Of a stretch of 46,363 nucleotides of DNA, positions 29,956 through 38,533 are shown piece after piece (positions within the stretch are counted from its first letter, which is position 1; the number at the start of each line of letters is the position of its first letter). Source of the stretch: Tabrizicola sp. (GTDB taxonomy: Bacteria; Pseudomonadota; Alphaproteobacteria; Rhodobacterales; Rhodobacteraceae). The stretch spans positions 1 through 46,363 of the forward strand of contig NZ_JAEULP010000025.1 in assembly GCF_016792905.1 (NCBI RefSeq), given 5' to 3'. A model generated the notes under the pieces. The model was not told where the DNA came from, did not search any database, and worked only from the letters and a program-made list of their open reading frames with translations. The translations under genes and the position numbers were made by a program.

Positions 29956-31028
29956 GGCACAAGCGGCAATGTGCGCTTTTCGCGCGCGGACAGGGCGGCG
30001 GTGTCGACGATGCGCTGGCCGGTCAGGCTGACGGCGGGGTCCAGGGGGCCGGTCAGGGGTGCACCGCGCGCGATGCAGCCAAGGACATATTCGATGGCAT
30101 TGCGCCCCCCCGCCGGCAAGGGGTCCGCCGGGATCGGATGCGGTTCGGGGTTCGCGCGGGTCTGCACGGTGACATGGTCGGCATAGTCCCAGCTGGCGAT
30201 CGTCCCTTCCGTCCCCACCAGCACGAAGCCGCATTTCGGTTGCGGCTGGATCACCCAGGGATCGGTGAAGGTGCCCCAGCGGGTCTCCATCTTCGACAGG
30301 CCCTTCCGGTAGCGGCAAACGACGATGGCGTGCTGGTCGACCTCGATCCCCGGCGTCTCGTCGGTGACGCAGGTGACTTCCAGCGGCGCCTCGCCGTTCC
30401 GGTACCAGGTTCCCAGCGTCGCGCCATAGCCGAGGTAGTCGAGCAGGCTGCCGCCGCCGGAGGCGCGCTTGTACCACCAGGAGGTCGGCTTCTGCCGCTC
30501 CACCTCCTCGCGCGTGACCTCGATCTTGTCGGCAAGGTGGTAGAGCGGCCCCCGGTTGCCGCCATACGAATGGATCTCGATCACCTCGCCGATCATTCCT
30601 TCGTCGACCAGGCGCTTGGCAGTGACATGGCTTTCGACCCAGCGCAGCGGCCAGTTGATCGCGAGATACTTGCCGGTGGGCTTCACCGCCTCGATCATCG
30701 CCCGGGCATCGGCGACCGATCCGGCGAAGGGCTTTTCGACGAAGACATGCACGCCGTAGGCCGCGAGGCGTCGGGTGTAGTCGGCATGGTCGGCGGTGGC
30801 GGCGCAGAGGATGGCGAGGTCGGGCTGAGTCGCGTCCATGCAGGTGTCGAAGTCGGTGAACACGCGATCTTCGGGGATACCGAAGGTGTCGATGGCGCGT
30901 TGCATGGTGCTGCGGTCGGGGTCGAAGATGCCCGCGATCTCGGCGTCGGGGTGGTCCTGCACGCAGCGCAACAGGTCGCCCATATGCATGTGGTCAAAGC
31001 TGATGCCGACGATGCGGAACCTTTCCAT
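29952..31028 (-). CDS. Gfo/Idh/MocA-family protein with atypical nucleotide-binding loop
   Basis: 358 residues, Gfo/Idh/MocA fold. EKP is present (98-100), but the N-terminal glycine-rich loop is replaced by GISFDHMHMGDLL, and the motif that normally carries the catalytic histidine reads LLDYLGYG. It may bind its cofactor in another way, or act with the next gene product, which has the complementary features. It lies 11 bp after the second permease. Confidence 0.85.
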   Translation of the reverse strand: MERFRIVGISFDHMHMGDLLRCVQDHPDAEIAGIFDPDRSTMQRAIDTFGIPEDRVFTDFDTCMDATQPDLAILCAATADHADYTRRLAAYGVHVFVEKPFAGSVADARAMIEAVKPTGKYLAINWPLRWVESHVTAKRLVDEGMIGEVIEIHSYGGNRGPLYHLADKIEVTREEVERQKPTSWWYKRASGGGSLLDYLGYGATLGTWYRNGEAPLEVTCVTDETPGIEVDQHAIVVCRYRKGLSKMETRWGTFTDPWVIQPQPKCGFVLVGTEGTIASWDYADHVTVQTRANPEPHPIPADPLPAGGRNAIEYVLGCIARGAPLTGPLDPAVSLTGQRIVDTAALSAREKRTLPLVP

Positions 31029-31039
31029 GAAAACCCCTT

Positions 31040-32014
31040 TCAGCTGCGGTCGGTCAGACGGATGAAAAGCGCGGTGACGGCAAGGATGATGAGGCCGAAC
31101 AGGATGCGCCGCCCGCCTTCGGGAATCTGCATCAGGGTCAGCATCGAGGTCAGCACCGTCAGGATCAGCGCCCCGACGATGGTGCCGCCGAAGCCGCCGC
31201 GACCGCCGAAGATCGAGGTGCCGCCGATGACGGCTGCGGCGACCGAGGGCAGGTCGAGGGGCAGGGCGAGCGAGAGCGAGGCGGTCTTGATCTGCCCCAG
31301 ATACAAGAGCCCCGTCACCCCGGCGATCAGGCTCGACAGGGTGTAAAGCGCCAGATGCACCTGCCAGACGCGGACGCCGGACAATCGCGCCGCCGCCTCG
31401 TTCGCGCCGATGGCATAAAGGAGCCGCCCGAACCCGCTGCGGCGCTGCGCCCAGATGATCAGCGCGGCAAAGGGCACGAACAGGACCAGGCTGTTCGGCA
31501 GGCCGCCGGTCTTGCCGGTGCCGAGCCAGATCAGGAAGTCCGGGATCAGCACCCCGGTCGCGATGACATAGCGCTGGTAGACGAGCAGGCAGCCGGTGGC
31601 GATCAGGGCGGTGCCCAGCGTCATGATCAGCGGATGCACCCGGCAGACGGCGATGCCGAAGCCGTTCACCAGCCCGATGACCACGGCGGCGGCAAGCGCG
31701 ATGGCAATGGCAGGGGGCACGCCGATCATCGGCGCCAGGGTGGCGGTCAGGTAGGCGGCGATGGTGGCGACGGTGCCGACGGAAAGGTCGATGCCGCCGG
31801 TGAGCATGGTCAGCGTCTGGCAGGCGGCGAGCATGGCCAGCGGGATGGCGATCTTGATCGTGTTCCCCGCCCAGAACATGCTGAGGACGCCGGGGTTGAG
31901 GATCGCAAGCACGGCGACCAGCAGGATCAGGAGGCCGATCAGCGGCAGGAGCGGCTGGTCGATCATCAGGCGGCCAAGGCGGTTCAGCGGGGTGGGGGTG
32001 TCGGTCATCGTCAT
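31040..32014 (-). CDS. Sugar ABC transporter permease 2 (RbsC family)
   Basis: 324 residues, about ten membrane helices, with the GGIDLSVGT motif and GTSIFGGRGGFGGTIVGA near the C-terminus, typical of CUT2 permeases. It pairs with the permease encoded immediately upstream, whose stop it overlaps by 4 bp. Two distinct permeases with one double ATPase suggest a heterodimeric channel. Confidence 0.93.
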   Translation of the reverse strand: MTMTDTPTPLNRLGRLMIDQPLLPLIGLLILLVAVLAILNPGVLSMFWAGNTIKIAIPLAMLAACQTLTMLTGGIDLSVGTVATIAAYLTATLAPMIGVPPAIAIALAAAVVIGLVNGFGIAVCRVHPLIMTLGTALIATGCLLVYQRYVIATGVLIPDFLIWLGTGKTGGLPNSLVLFVPFAALIIWAQRRSGFGRLLYAIGANEAAARLSGVRVWQVHLALYTLSSLIAGVTGLLYLGQIKTASLSLALPLDLPSVAAAVIGGTSIFGGRGGFGGTIVGALILTVLTSMLTLMQIPEGGRRILFGLIILAVTALFIRLTDRS

Positions 32015-32970
32015 GTGCGTCTTCCCCGGGTGGCGAGAACCGCGCCGAACATCACCACGGCGACCATGATCGACCCCTCGATGATCGCGGCGACGTTGGG
32101 GTCGACGGAAAGGAGGGTCAGGTCCATCCGCACGGTGCGCAGGATCAGGACGGCGAGGATCGGGCCAAGAAGGCCACCCCTGCCGCCGCCCAGCACGACG
32201 CCGCCCAGCACCACGGCGGCGACCGAGGCGAGGAGGTAGGGGCCGGGAATAGGCTCGCCGATGCCGGTGCCCATGGTGACGCTCAGGCCCCCGAGCGCGG
32301 CGAAAAGGCCGCAGAGCGCGTAGGCGGCGATCCGGGTCTGGCCGACGGGAACACCGGACCGGAAGGCGGCAAGGGCGTCGGAGCCGATGGCGTAGAGGCG
32401 CAGGCCGAGTTTGGAGCGGCGGATCGGCAGCCAGATCGCGGCGGTGACCACCGCAAGGAAGACGATCCCGCGCGGCAGCCAGTCAAGGCCCGGCAAGGGC
32501 AGGCCGCCCGCCGCGATGCTGCGGAGCCAGGGCGCGGCGCCGCCTCCCGGCGCGTTCAGGATCAGAAGGGCGACACCCTGCCAGACGAAGAGCATGGCAA
32601 GCGTGACGACGATGTCCGGCACCTTGGAAACCACGATCAGCAAGCCGTTGATCGCCCCCATCGCAAGTCCGAGGAGGAGGACACACAGAACGATAACCAC
32701 GGATTGCAAATCCGTGGCGCCCTGCATCAGGACCGCCCCGGTCACGCTCGCCACCGCCATCATCGCGGCGATGGAAAGGTCGATGCCCCCGGCAATGACG
32801 ACGATGGCCATGCCGACGGTCGCAAGCGCAAAGGGCAGCGCGGCGCGGGCGAGGCTGTCGAGGCCCGAGGCGCCGAAGCCGGGCTGGATCAGCTTGGTGG
32901 CAAGGAGGAGGAGGGCCAGTAGGACGGCAAGGCCCAGTGTCCAGCTGTTCGCTTCGATCCAGCGCTTCAT
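32011..32970 (-). CDS. Sugar ABC transporter permease 1 (RbsC family)
   Basis: 319 residues, about ten membrane helices, with GGIDLSIAAMMAVASVTGA and LGGVVLGGGRGGLLGP motifs of CUT2 permeases. I use the ATG at 32970 because GGGAG is 7 bp upstream; the longer frame runs into the palindromic repeat. It is separated from the ATPase gene by about 150 bp that contain this repeat. Confidence 0.93.
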   Translation of the reverse strand: MKRWIEANSWTLGLAVLLALLLLATKLIQPGFGASGLDSLARAALPFALATVGMAIVVIAGGIDLSIAAMMAVASVTGAVLMQGATDLQSVVIVLCVLLLGLAMGAINGLLIVVSKVPDIVVTLAMLFVWQGVALLILNAPGGGAAPWLRSIAAGGLPLPGLDWLPRGIVFLAVVTAAIWLPIRRSKLGLRLYAIGSDALAAFRSGVPVGQTRIAAYALCGLFAALGGLSVTMGTGIGEPIPGPYLLASVAAVVLGGVVLGGGRGGLLGPILAVLILRTVRMDLTLLSVDPNVAAIIEGSIMVAVVMFGAVLATRGRRT

Positions 32971-32989
32971 GGGTGGACTCCCGGCAGGC

Positions 32990-33100
32990 TGCCCCTCTCT
33001 CCACGAGGAGGAGAGGGGGCTTCTTGCCCAGTCCGGGCGCCAACCCATGATCCCGAAGCGCTTCCCTCCCCCCCTGTGGGGGAGGGAGAGGGTGGGGGGG
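32990..33100. repeat. Second copy of the palindromic element, intergenic
   Basis: A left hairpin (CCCCTCTCTCC / GGAGGAGAGGGG, about 32993-33019) and a right hairpin (CTTCCCTCCCCC / GGGGGAGGGAG region) ending in GGGTGGGGGGG. Positions 33056-33100 align with 19773-19817 in nirC with six mismatches in 45. The left half is less similar. It separates the ATPase from the permease genes within the operon. Confidence 0.75.
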
Positions 33101-33124
33101 CGATGGACGGGAAGACAGGACGCG

Positions 33125-34609
33125 TCATGCCGGGGCCTTTTCGGTCAGGCCATAGGCCGCCCGCATCAGGGTCTGCTCATCGGCATCCTTCGCGTCGATC
33201 ACATCCACCACGCGACCGTTGAAGATGACCACGGCCCGGTCGCAGGCGAGGCGAATCTCCGCGAGTTCAGACGTATAGTAAAGGATCGCCGCGCCCTGAT
33301 CGGCCAGATCCCGGACAAGGGCATAGATCTGCCGCTTGGTGCGGATGTCGATGCCGCGCGTCGGATCGAAGAGGAGGAGCGTCTGCACCCCCTTGGCGAT
33401 CCAGCGGGCAATGGTGACTTTCTGCTGGTTGCCGCCGGAGAGCCTGCGCACCTCCCCCTGGGCGCGGGTGTCGATCTGGAGGGTCTCGATGGCCGACGTC
33501 ACTTTCGCCGCCTCGTCAGCCATGCGGATCGCGCCCCAGTTGCGAAAGCGGGCGAGCAGCGGCACGGCGATGTTTTCCCTGACCGAGCGGGACATGAACA
33601 GCGCGTGGGCGCGGTCGCCCGGCACCAGGGTCAGCCCGGCGGCGATGGCGTCGGCCGGGTGGGTGAAGGTCTGCGCGGCTCCGTCCACCTCGACCGTCCC
33701 GGCGCTCGCCTTGCGCTGTCCGGCGAGGGTGTCGAACAGCTCGTCCTGTCCCTGGCCCTCAAGGGCGACGACGCCCAGAACCTCGCCCTTGTGCAGATCG
33801 AAGGACACATCGGTCAGCCTTGTGCCGGTCTTCAGGTTGCGGACGCTTAGGCGTGGCGTTTCCGTCGAAGCCGCGCCAGCAGGCCGCGTTTCGGTCATCG
33901 CCGCGGCGACGGCGCCGCCGAGCATCATTTCGACGATGCGCTCCTCGATCCCCGGTTCGATGGCGACATCGCCCACCGTCAACCCGTCACGCAGGACAGT
34001 CGCCCGATCGCAGATCGCGGCGATTTCGGTGAAGCGGTGGGAGATATAGATGACCGACCGCCCGGCATCGGCCTGCGCGCGGACGGTCCTCAGCACGCGC
34101 TCGACAAGGTCGGTCGGCAGGGCGGCGGTCAGTTCGTCCAGCAGCAGGACATCGGGCTCGATGGCCAGCGCGCGGGCAAGGTCAACGATGCGCAGCGACG
34201 CCAGCGGCAGCGACCGGATCATCGCCTCTGGGTCAAGGTCGGGCAGCCCCAGCTCGGCCACCCAATGCCGGAACGGCTCCAGCGCCGTGTCGCCAAGCCG
34301 CAGGTTGTCGGCGACGGACAGGTCGGGGATCAGCGAGGGTTCCTGGTAGACCGGCACCAGCCCCCATTTCCGCGCCCCCGCCGGGTTGGTGACAGTGCTT
34401 TCCCGGCCCCTGATCCTGACATGGCCGGAATCGGGTTTCAGGACGCCGGTCAGGATCTTGACGAAGGTGGATTTCCCGGCGCCGTTCGCGCCCATCAGCG
34501 CCACGACCTGCCCCGGCCCCACCTGAAGCGAGGCGTTCTTCAACGCCTGGACCGCGCCGAAGCGCTTGGCGACACCCGTGGCGTCAAGAACGGCGGCAGT
34601 CTCCGGCAT
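33125..34609 (-). CDS. Sugar ABC transporter ATP-binding protein, two cassettes (RbsA/MglA type)
   Basis: 494 residues, tandem ABC domains. The first has Walker A GANGAGKST and Walker B LLLDELTAAL, where the usual DEPTAAL proline is leucine. The second has a degenerate Walker A (LEGQGQDEL) as in RbsA, signature LSGGNQQKV and LLFDPTRGID. The second site is probably not hydrolytic. It follows the binding protein across a strong hairpin. Confidence 0.94.
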   Translation of the reverse strand: MPETAAVLDATGVAKRFGAVQALKNASLQVGPGQVVALMGANGAGKSTFVKILTGVLKPDSGHVRIRGRESTVTNPAGARKWGLVPVYQEPSLIPDLSVADNLRLGDTALEPFRHWVAELGLPDLDPEAMIRSLPLASLRIVDLARALAIEPDVLLLDELTAALPTDLVERVLRTVRAQADAGRSVIYISHRFTEIAAICDRATVLRDGLTVGDVAIEPGIEERIVEMMLGGAVAAAMTETRPAGAASTETPRLSVRNLKTGTRLTDVSFDLHKGEVLGVVALEGQGQDELFDTLAGQRKASAGTVEVDGAAQTFTHPADAIAAGLTLVPGDRAHALFMSRSVRENIAVPLLARFRNWGAIRMADEAAKVTSAIETLQIDTRAQGEVRRLSGGNQQKVTIARWIAKGVQTLLLFDPTRGIDIRTKRQIYALVRDLADQGAAILYYTSELAEIRLACDRAVVIFNGRVVDVIDAKDADEQTLMRAAYGLTEKAPA

Positions 34610-34633
34610 GGCGGGCTTTCGGTCAGGAAAAGG

Positions 34634-34663
34634 CGGCCCCCGGGGTCGGTCCCCCGGGGGCCG
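34634..34663. terminator. Strong hairpin between binding protein and ATPase genes
   Basis: CGGCCCCCGGGG (34634-34645) and CCCCGGGGGCCG (34652-34663) form a perfect 12-bp stem with a 6-nt loop. No T-run follows. In ABC importer operons such stems stabilise the binding-protein mRNA and lower expression of downstream components. Confidence 0.65.
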
Positions 34664-34684
34664 GATCGGATCAGCCGGGCAGGC

Positions 34685-35701
34685 TTATTCGCCCGGGCCC
34701 TTGCAGGCGATGATCTGGTCCATCGTGTAGGTGGTCCAGCCGGGGATCGAGACCGAGACCGGCCATTCGGGCGACAGGTTCGGGTTCGCCGCCGCCGCCA
34801 GCTTGGCCTTGCCTTCCTCGCTCACGTTGTCCCAAAGCTCCGGGTTCACCAGCACGGTCTTCTCGGCCGGCATCTTGCCGTCAAGGATCTGGATCGCCAG
34901 CGCCACGCCCGCACCGCCGACCGAGCCGGGGTTGGTGACGGCCGCACCCTGCAGGCCTTCGACCGACGACAGCTGCCCGACAAAGCCCGCGTTGTCGGCA
35001 CCCACCACCGGCACCAGCGGCGCGCCCGATTCCACCAGCGCGTCGACGATCACGTTGTCGATTCCGCTCGTCCAGATGCCCTGGAACGGCACGCCTGCGG
35101 CAATGATGTCGTTGATCTGCTGCTTGCCCTGGTCCTGCTGCCAGCCGGTAAAGACTTCCTGCGCCACGGTGATGTCGGGGAATTCCGCCATCGCCTTCTT
35201 GAAGCCCACGTCGCGGTCGTTGTCGGCACCTGCGCCCGCCGCGCCGCGCATGTAGACCACTGCGCCCTTGCCGCCCATCTGGGTGAACAGCCATTTGGCG
35301 CCCAGATAGGCATATTCGGTCTGGTTGTTCGACAGGATATAGGCCGAAGGTTCGGTCACGGCCTGGTCGACGGCGACGACGACGATGCCCTTGTCGGTCG
35401 CTTCCTTGATCGCCGCGTTGATGCCGTCGGCGTTGGCCGGGTTGACGACGATGGCCTGCACCCCGGCCTGGATCAGGTTGCGGATGTCTTCCAGCTGGCC
35501 CGCCGCATCGGTGTTGCGATGCGCGATGTTCAGGCTTTCGACCTTGCCCGAGGCCAGCGCCTCGGCCTTCATCGCGCAGACCATCTCCTCGCGCCAGCCG
35601 TTGCCCTGCACGGTGTTCGAGATGCCGATCTTGTAGCCTTCCGCCGAGGCCATCCCGGCCAGGCCCATGGCCATGGCGGTTCCAAGAAGCAGTCTTTTCA
35701 T
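34685..35701 (-). CDS. Periplasmic sugar-binding protein (Peripla_BP_4)
   Basis: 338 residues with signal peptide (MKRLLLGTAMAMGLAGMASA-E) and mature start GYKIGISNTVQGNGWREEM. Features of ribose/galactose-type binding proteins include the hinge-region VVNPANADGI and a central GTWTSG-like segment (QGIWTSGIDN). GGGAGGA precedes the ATG at 35701. It supplies substrate to permeases 1 and 2. The substrate is unknown; the surrounding dehydrogenases and isomerase point to a sugar or polyol. Confidence 0.94.
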   Translation of the reverse strand: MKRLLLGTAMAMGLAGMASAEGYKIGISNTVQGNGWREEMVCAMKAEALASGKVESLNIAHRNTDAAGQLEDIRNLIQAGVQAIVVNPANADGINAAIKEATDKGIVVVAVDQAVTEPSAYILSNNQTEYAYLGAKWLFTQMGGKGAVVYMRGAAGAGADNDRDVGFKKAMAEFPDITVAQEVFTGWQQDQGKQQINDIIAAGVPFQGIWTSGIDNVIVDALVESGAPLVPVVGADNAGFVGQLSSVEGLQGAAVTNPGSVGGAGVALAIQILDGKMPAEKTVLVNPELWDNVSEEGKAKLAAAANPNLSPEWPVSVSIPGWTTYTMDQIIACKGPGE

Positions 35702-35734
35702 CGTGATCCTCCCAGATCGTTGGTTATCGTTGGT

Positions 35735-36649
35735 CTACTTGACGTAAGGGCGCAGGACATCCCGCGCCAGGGCGAAGCCGCGTTTGATCTTGTCGTCGCT
35801 GCCTTCGAAATTGCGGTCCTCGTGTTCGATGATGATGGGGCCATCGTAGCCCGCGCGATAGAGGGTGGCGAAGAAATCTTGCCAGTCAACCTCGCCGAGG
35901 CCGGGCATCCGGGGAATCTGCCAGCCGATCCCCGCGGAAAGGATACCGTGGTCGTAAAGCCCGTCGCGGTCGATCATCAGGTCCTTGGCATGGACATGCA
36001 CCATGCGGCCCCCGAATTCCCGGACGAAACGATTGGCGTCGATCATCTGCCAGACAAGGTGCGAAGGGTCGTAGTTCATGCCGACGGCATCGCCCCAGGT
36101 CTCGAAGATCCGCCGCCAGATGCGCGGGGCATAGGCGATGTTGTGCCCGCCCGGCCATTCGTCGTGGGAAAAGATCATCGGGCAGTTCTCGAAGGCCAGC
36201 GTCACGCCGGTGTCGCGCGCATGGGCGACGATGGGGGCGAAGATCTCGGTCGCGCGGGTCCAGTTCTGGTCGACCGTCAGCGCCCGGTCGCCGCCGACGA
36301 AGGTGTTGACGACCCCGACGCCCATCATCCCGGCGGCGGAGATGACTTTCTTCAGATGGCCGATGACGGCCTCGCGGTGGCTGGCCTCGGCGTGGAGCGG
36401 GTTGGGGTAGTAGCCGAGGCCCGACACTGTCAGCCCCCTGCCCTTCAGCATCCCCATGATTTCGGAACCCCTGGCAGGCGTCATCTCCTCGATGGGCAGA
36501 TGCGCGGTCCCGGCATAGCGGCGCTTCTCGCCACCAGCCTGTGGCCAGCAGGCGATTTCCAGCGCCTCGAAACCTGCACCGACGGCATAGTCGGCGACCT
36601 GCTCCAGCAGAGTGTCCGGGAACGGGGCGGTGAGGATGCCAAGCTTCAT
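35735..36649 (-). CDS. Sugar phosphate isomerase/epimerase family (AP endonuclease 2 TIM barrel)
   Basis: 304 residues, xylose-isomerase-like TIM barrel. Metal-binding residues expected for the family appear in GMNYDPSHL, VHVHAKDL and IIIEHEDRNFEG (glutamate, aspartate, histidines). Family members isomerise or epimerise keto-sugars or act on 3-keto and inositol intermediates. It lies 33 bp before the binding protein and 11 bp after a Gfo/Idh gene, a common pairing. Confidence 0.9.
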   Translation of the reverse strand: MKLGILTAPFPDTLLEQVADYAVGAGFEALEIACWPQAGGEKRRYAGTAHLPIEEMTPARGSEIMGMLKGRGLTVSGLGYYPNPLHAEASHREAVIGHLKKVISAAGMMGVGVVNTFVGGDRALTVDQNWTRATEIFAPIVAHARDTGVTLAFENCPMIFSHDEWPGGHNIAYAPRIWRRIFETWGDAVGMNYDPSHLVWQMIDANRFVREFGGRMVHVHAKDLMIDRDGLYDHGILSAGIGWQIPRMPGLGEVDWQDFFATLYRAGYDGPIIIEHEDRNFEGSDDKIKRGFALARDVLRPYVK

Positions 36650-36660
36650 CTGAATGTTCC

Positions 36661-37815
36661 TTACCCTTTCGCCACGTCGACCCAGGCCCCGCGCGCTGCA
36701 CTGGCAAGAACGGCGTCACAGAACAGCATCTCATAGTGTCCGTCGTCGAAGCTGGCCCAGGTCGACTCGGGCCCCCGACCGCCACGGGCAACGTCACGAT
36801 AGACCTGGGTGAAGAAGGCGGCCCAGGTGTCGGCAAAGCCTTCCGGGTGGCCGCCGGGCATGAACGCCGCCGCCGCGCCGGTCGGGTTCATCAACGAGGG
36901 GTCACGAAGCAGGATCTGGTTCGGCGCCTCGCGGTGGCCGATCCAGAGGTCCTCGGGATGTTCGGCAGACCATGCCGCCGAGGCTTTCGAACCCGAAATG
37001 TCCCATGACAGAAGCCCCCGGCGGCCATGGCTGACCTGGCTGGTCGACATCATCCCCCGCCCGCCATTGCCGTAGCGGAGGAGGATGGTCGCAGCGTCGT
37101 CGGTCTCGATCTTCCGCGTCTCGGTCGCACCCTTGGACGTGGTGAAAGTCTCCACCGGCCCCAGCGGCTTCTGCCGTTCGGGGATGAAGGTGGCCAGTTC
37201 GGCGATCACCGACACCGGCTTTTGCCCGGTGATGAAATTGGTCAGGTCCACCCAATGCGTGCCGATATCGCTGACCGACCGCAGCGGGCCACCCTCCTCC
37301 GCCTCCAGCCGCCAGTTCCAGTCGGTGTCCTTGGCCAGCCAGTCCTGATGGAAATGCCCGGTGATCAGGCGCAGGTCGCCCAGGTCGCCCGCCCGCATCA
37401 TGCCGTGGGCGTGCTGGTTCAGCGGATAGAACCGGGTGTTGTAGCAGACCGCCGCCACCTTGCCCGAGGCCTTGGCCATCGCCAGCATCTCCGCCGACTG
37501 GGCCGAGGTCATCGCCAGCGGCTTTTCGCAGATGACATGCTTGCCCGCCGAAAGGATCGCCTTGACCTGCCCGTAATGCGCGACGTTGGGCGAGGTGACA
37601 TGCACCACCTGGACGCCCGGGTCGGCCAGAAGTTCGTCCAGCGAGCCATAAGCCTTTGCCACGCCAAGCGCCCGCGCCCGGTCCGCCCCCCGTGCGGCGC
37701 TGGAGCCGAGGACGCCGACGATGGGAATCCCCAGCCGCCGCAGGGTGGTCAGGTGAACCGAGCCGATGAAGCCAGTCCCGATGACAGCGGCACCGATGGT
37801 GGAAAGCTCAGGCAA
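36661..37815 (-). CDS. Gfo/Idh/MocA-family oxidoreductase with complete motifs
   Basis: 384 residues. It has the Rossmann loop AVIGTGFIGSVH, EKP (HVICEKPLAMT) and DIGTHWVDL with the catalytic-type histidine. No ATG is available near the N-terminus. The best start is TTG at 37815, preceded by GGGGGG, overlapping the end of the SDR gene by 8 bp; TTG 37839 is an alternative. It is the most canonical of the three Gfo/Idh proteins here and probably the main dehydrogenase. Confidence 0.87.
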   Translation of the reverse strand: MPELSTIGAAVIGTGFIGSVHLTTLRRLGIPIVGVLGSSAARGADRARALGVAKAYGSLDELLADPGVQVVHVTSPNVAHYGQVKAILSAGKHVICEKPLAMTSAQSAEMLAMAKASGKVAAVCYNTRFYPLNQHAHGMMRAGDLGDLRLITGHFHQDWLAKDTDWNWRLEAEEGGPLRSVSDIGTHWVDLTNFITGQKPVSVIAELATFIPERQKPLGPVETFTTSKGATETRKIETDDAATILLRYGNGGRGMMSTSQVSHGRRGLLSWDISGSKASAAWSAEHPEDLWIGHREAPNQILLRDPSLMNPTGAAAAFMPGGHPEGFADTWAAFFTQVYRDVARGGRGPESTWASFDDGHYEMLFCDAVLASAARGAWVDVAKG

Positions 37816-38533
37816 CGGAATACCCCCCGTCGATGGCAAGGCAGGTGCCGGTCATGAATCCGGCGGCCTGGGATGCAAGGAAGAGGACCGGCCCGGCAAT
37901 ATCCTCGGGCTGGCCCCAGCGACCCATCGGCGTGCGGAGGTTGACCGCCGCGACATGGGCCGGATCGGTGCGGCTGCGGGCGGATTGCTGGGTGACGATG
38001 AAGCCGGGGGCGACCGCATTCACGCGGATGCCGTCCCCGGCCCAGGCAATCGCCAGCGACTTGGTCAGCTGCACCACGGCGGCCTTCGAGGCGCCATAGG
38101 CCGGGTTCCGCGGGCTGCCGAACATCGCATACATCGAGGCGATGTTGATCAGCGCCCCCTTCGCCGCCTTCAGCTGGGCGTGGAAGGCCTCGGCCATGCG
38201 GAAGGTGCCGTGCAGGTTCACGTTGACGACATGGGCGAAGAAGTCGGGCGCCATCTCCTCGCCCCGCGCGGTGATCGCGGCGCAGTTGACCAGCACATCC
38301 ACCTTACCCTTCCGCGCGGCGAAGTCCCGCACCGCCGCCCCATCCGTCACGTCAAGCTGGCTATAGCCGAAGCGCCCCGCATCCTGGGGCGCGGGTTCCG
38401 GCTCGGCCCCGGTGATCTCTACCCCTGCCCCCGCGTCCTGAAACGCCCGCGCGATCGCCGCCCCGATTCCCGCACGGCTGGCGCCGACCACCACGACATC
38501 CGCGCCCGCAAAGTCGAACCGGCTGTGCATCAT
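37808..38533 (-). CDS. Short-chain dehydrogenase/reductase (SDR)
   Basis: 241 residues, classical SDR. The cofactor loop is VVGASRAGIGAAIA, with NCAA (NAG-like), a catalytic serine around INIASMYAMFG, and YGASK (YxxxK) with the catalytic tyrosine and lysine. The substrate is unknown, probably a sugar or polyol intermediate. Its start overlaps the stop of the RpiR gene by 4 bp. Confidence 0.92.
   Translation of the reverse strand: MMHSRFDFAGADVVVVGASRAGIGAAIARAFQDAGAGVEITGAEPEPAPQDAGRFGYSQLDVTDGAAVRDFAARKGKVDVLVNCAAITARGEEMAPDFFAHVVNVNLHGTFRMAEAFHAQLKAAKGALINIASMYAMFGSPRNPAYGASKAAVVQLTKSLAIAWAGDGIRVNAVAPGFIVTQQSARSRTDPAHVAAVNLRTPMGRWGQPEDIAGPVLFLASQAAGFMTGTCLAIDGGYSVA

Noticed and set aside
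34037-36736. 899-residue open frame on the plus strand
   Set aside because: It covers the ATPase, binding protein and isomerase genes in antisense and has shadow composition; the minus-strand genes explain the region.
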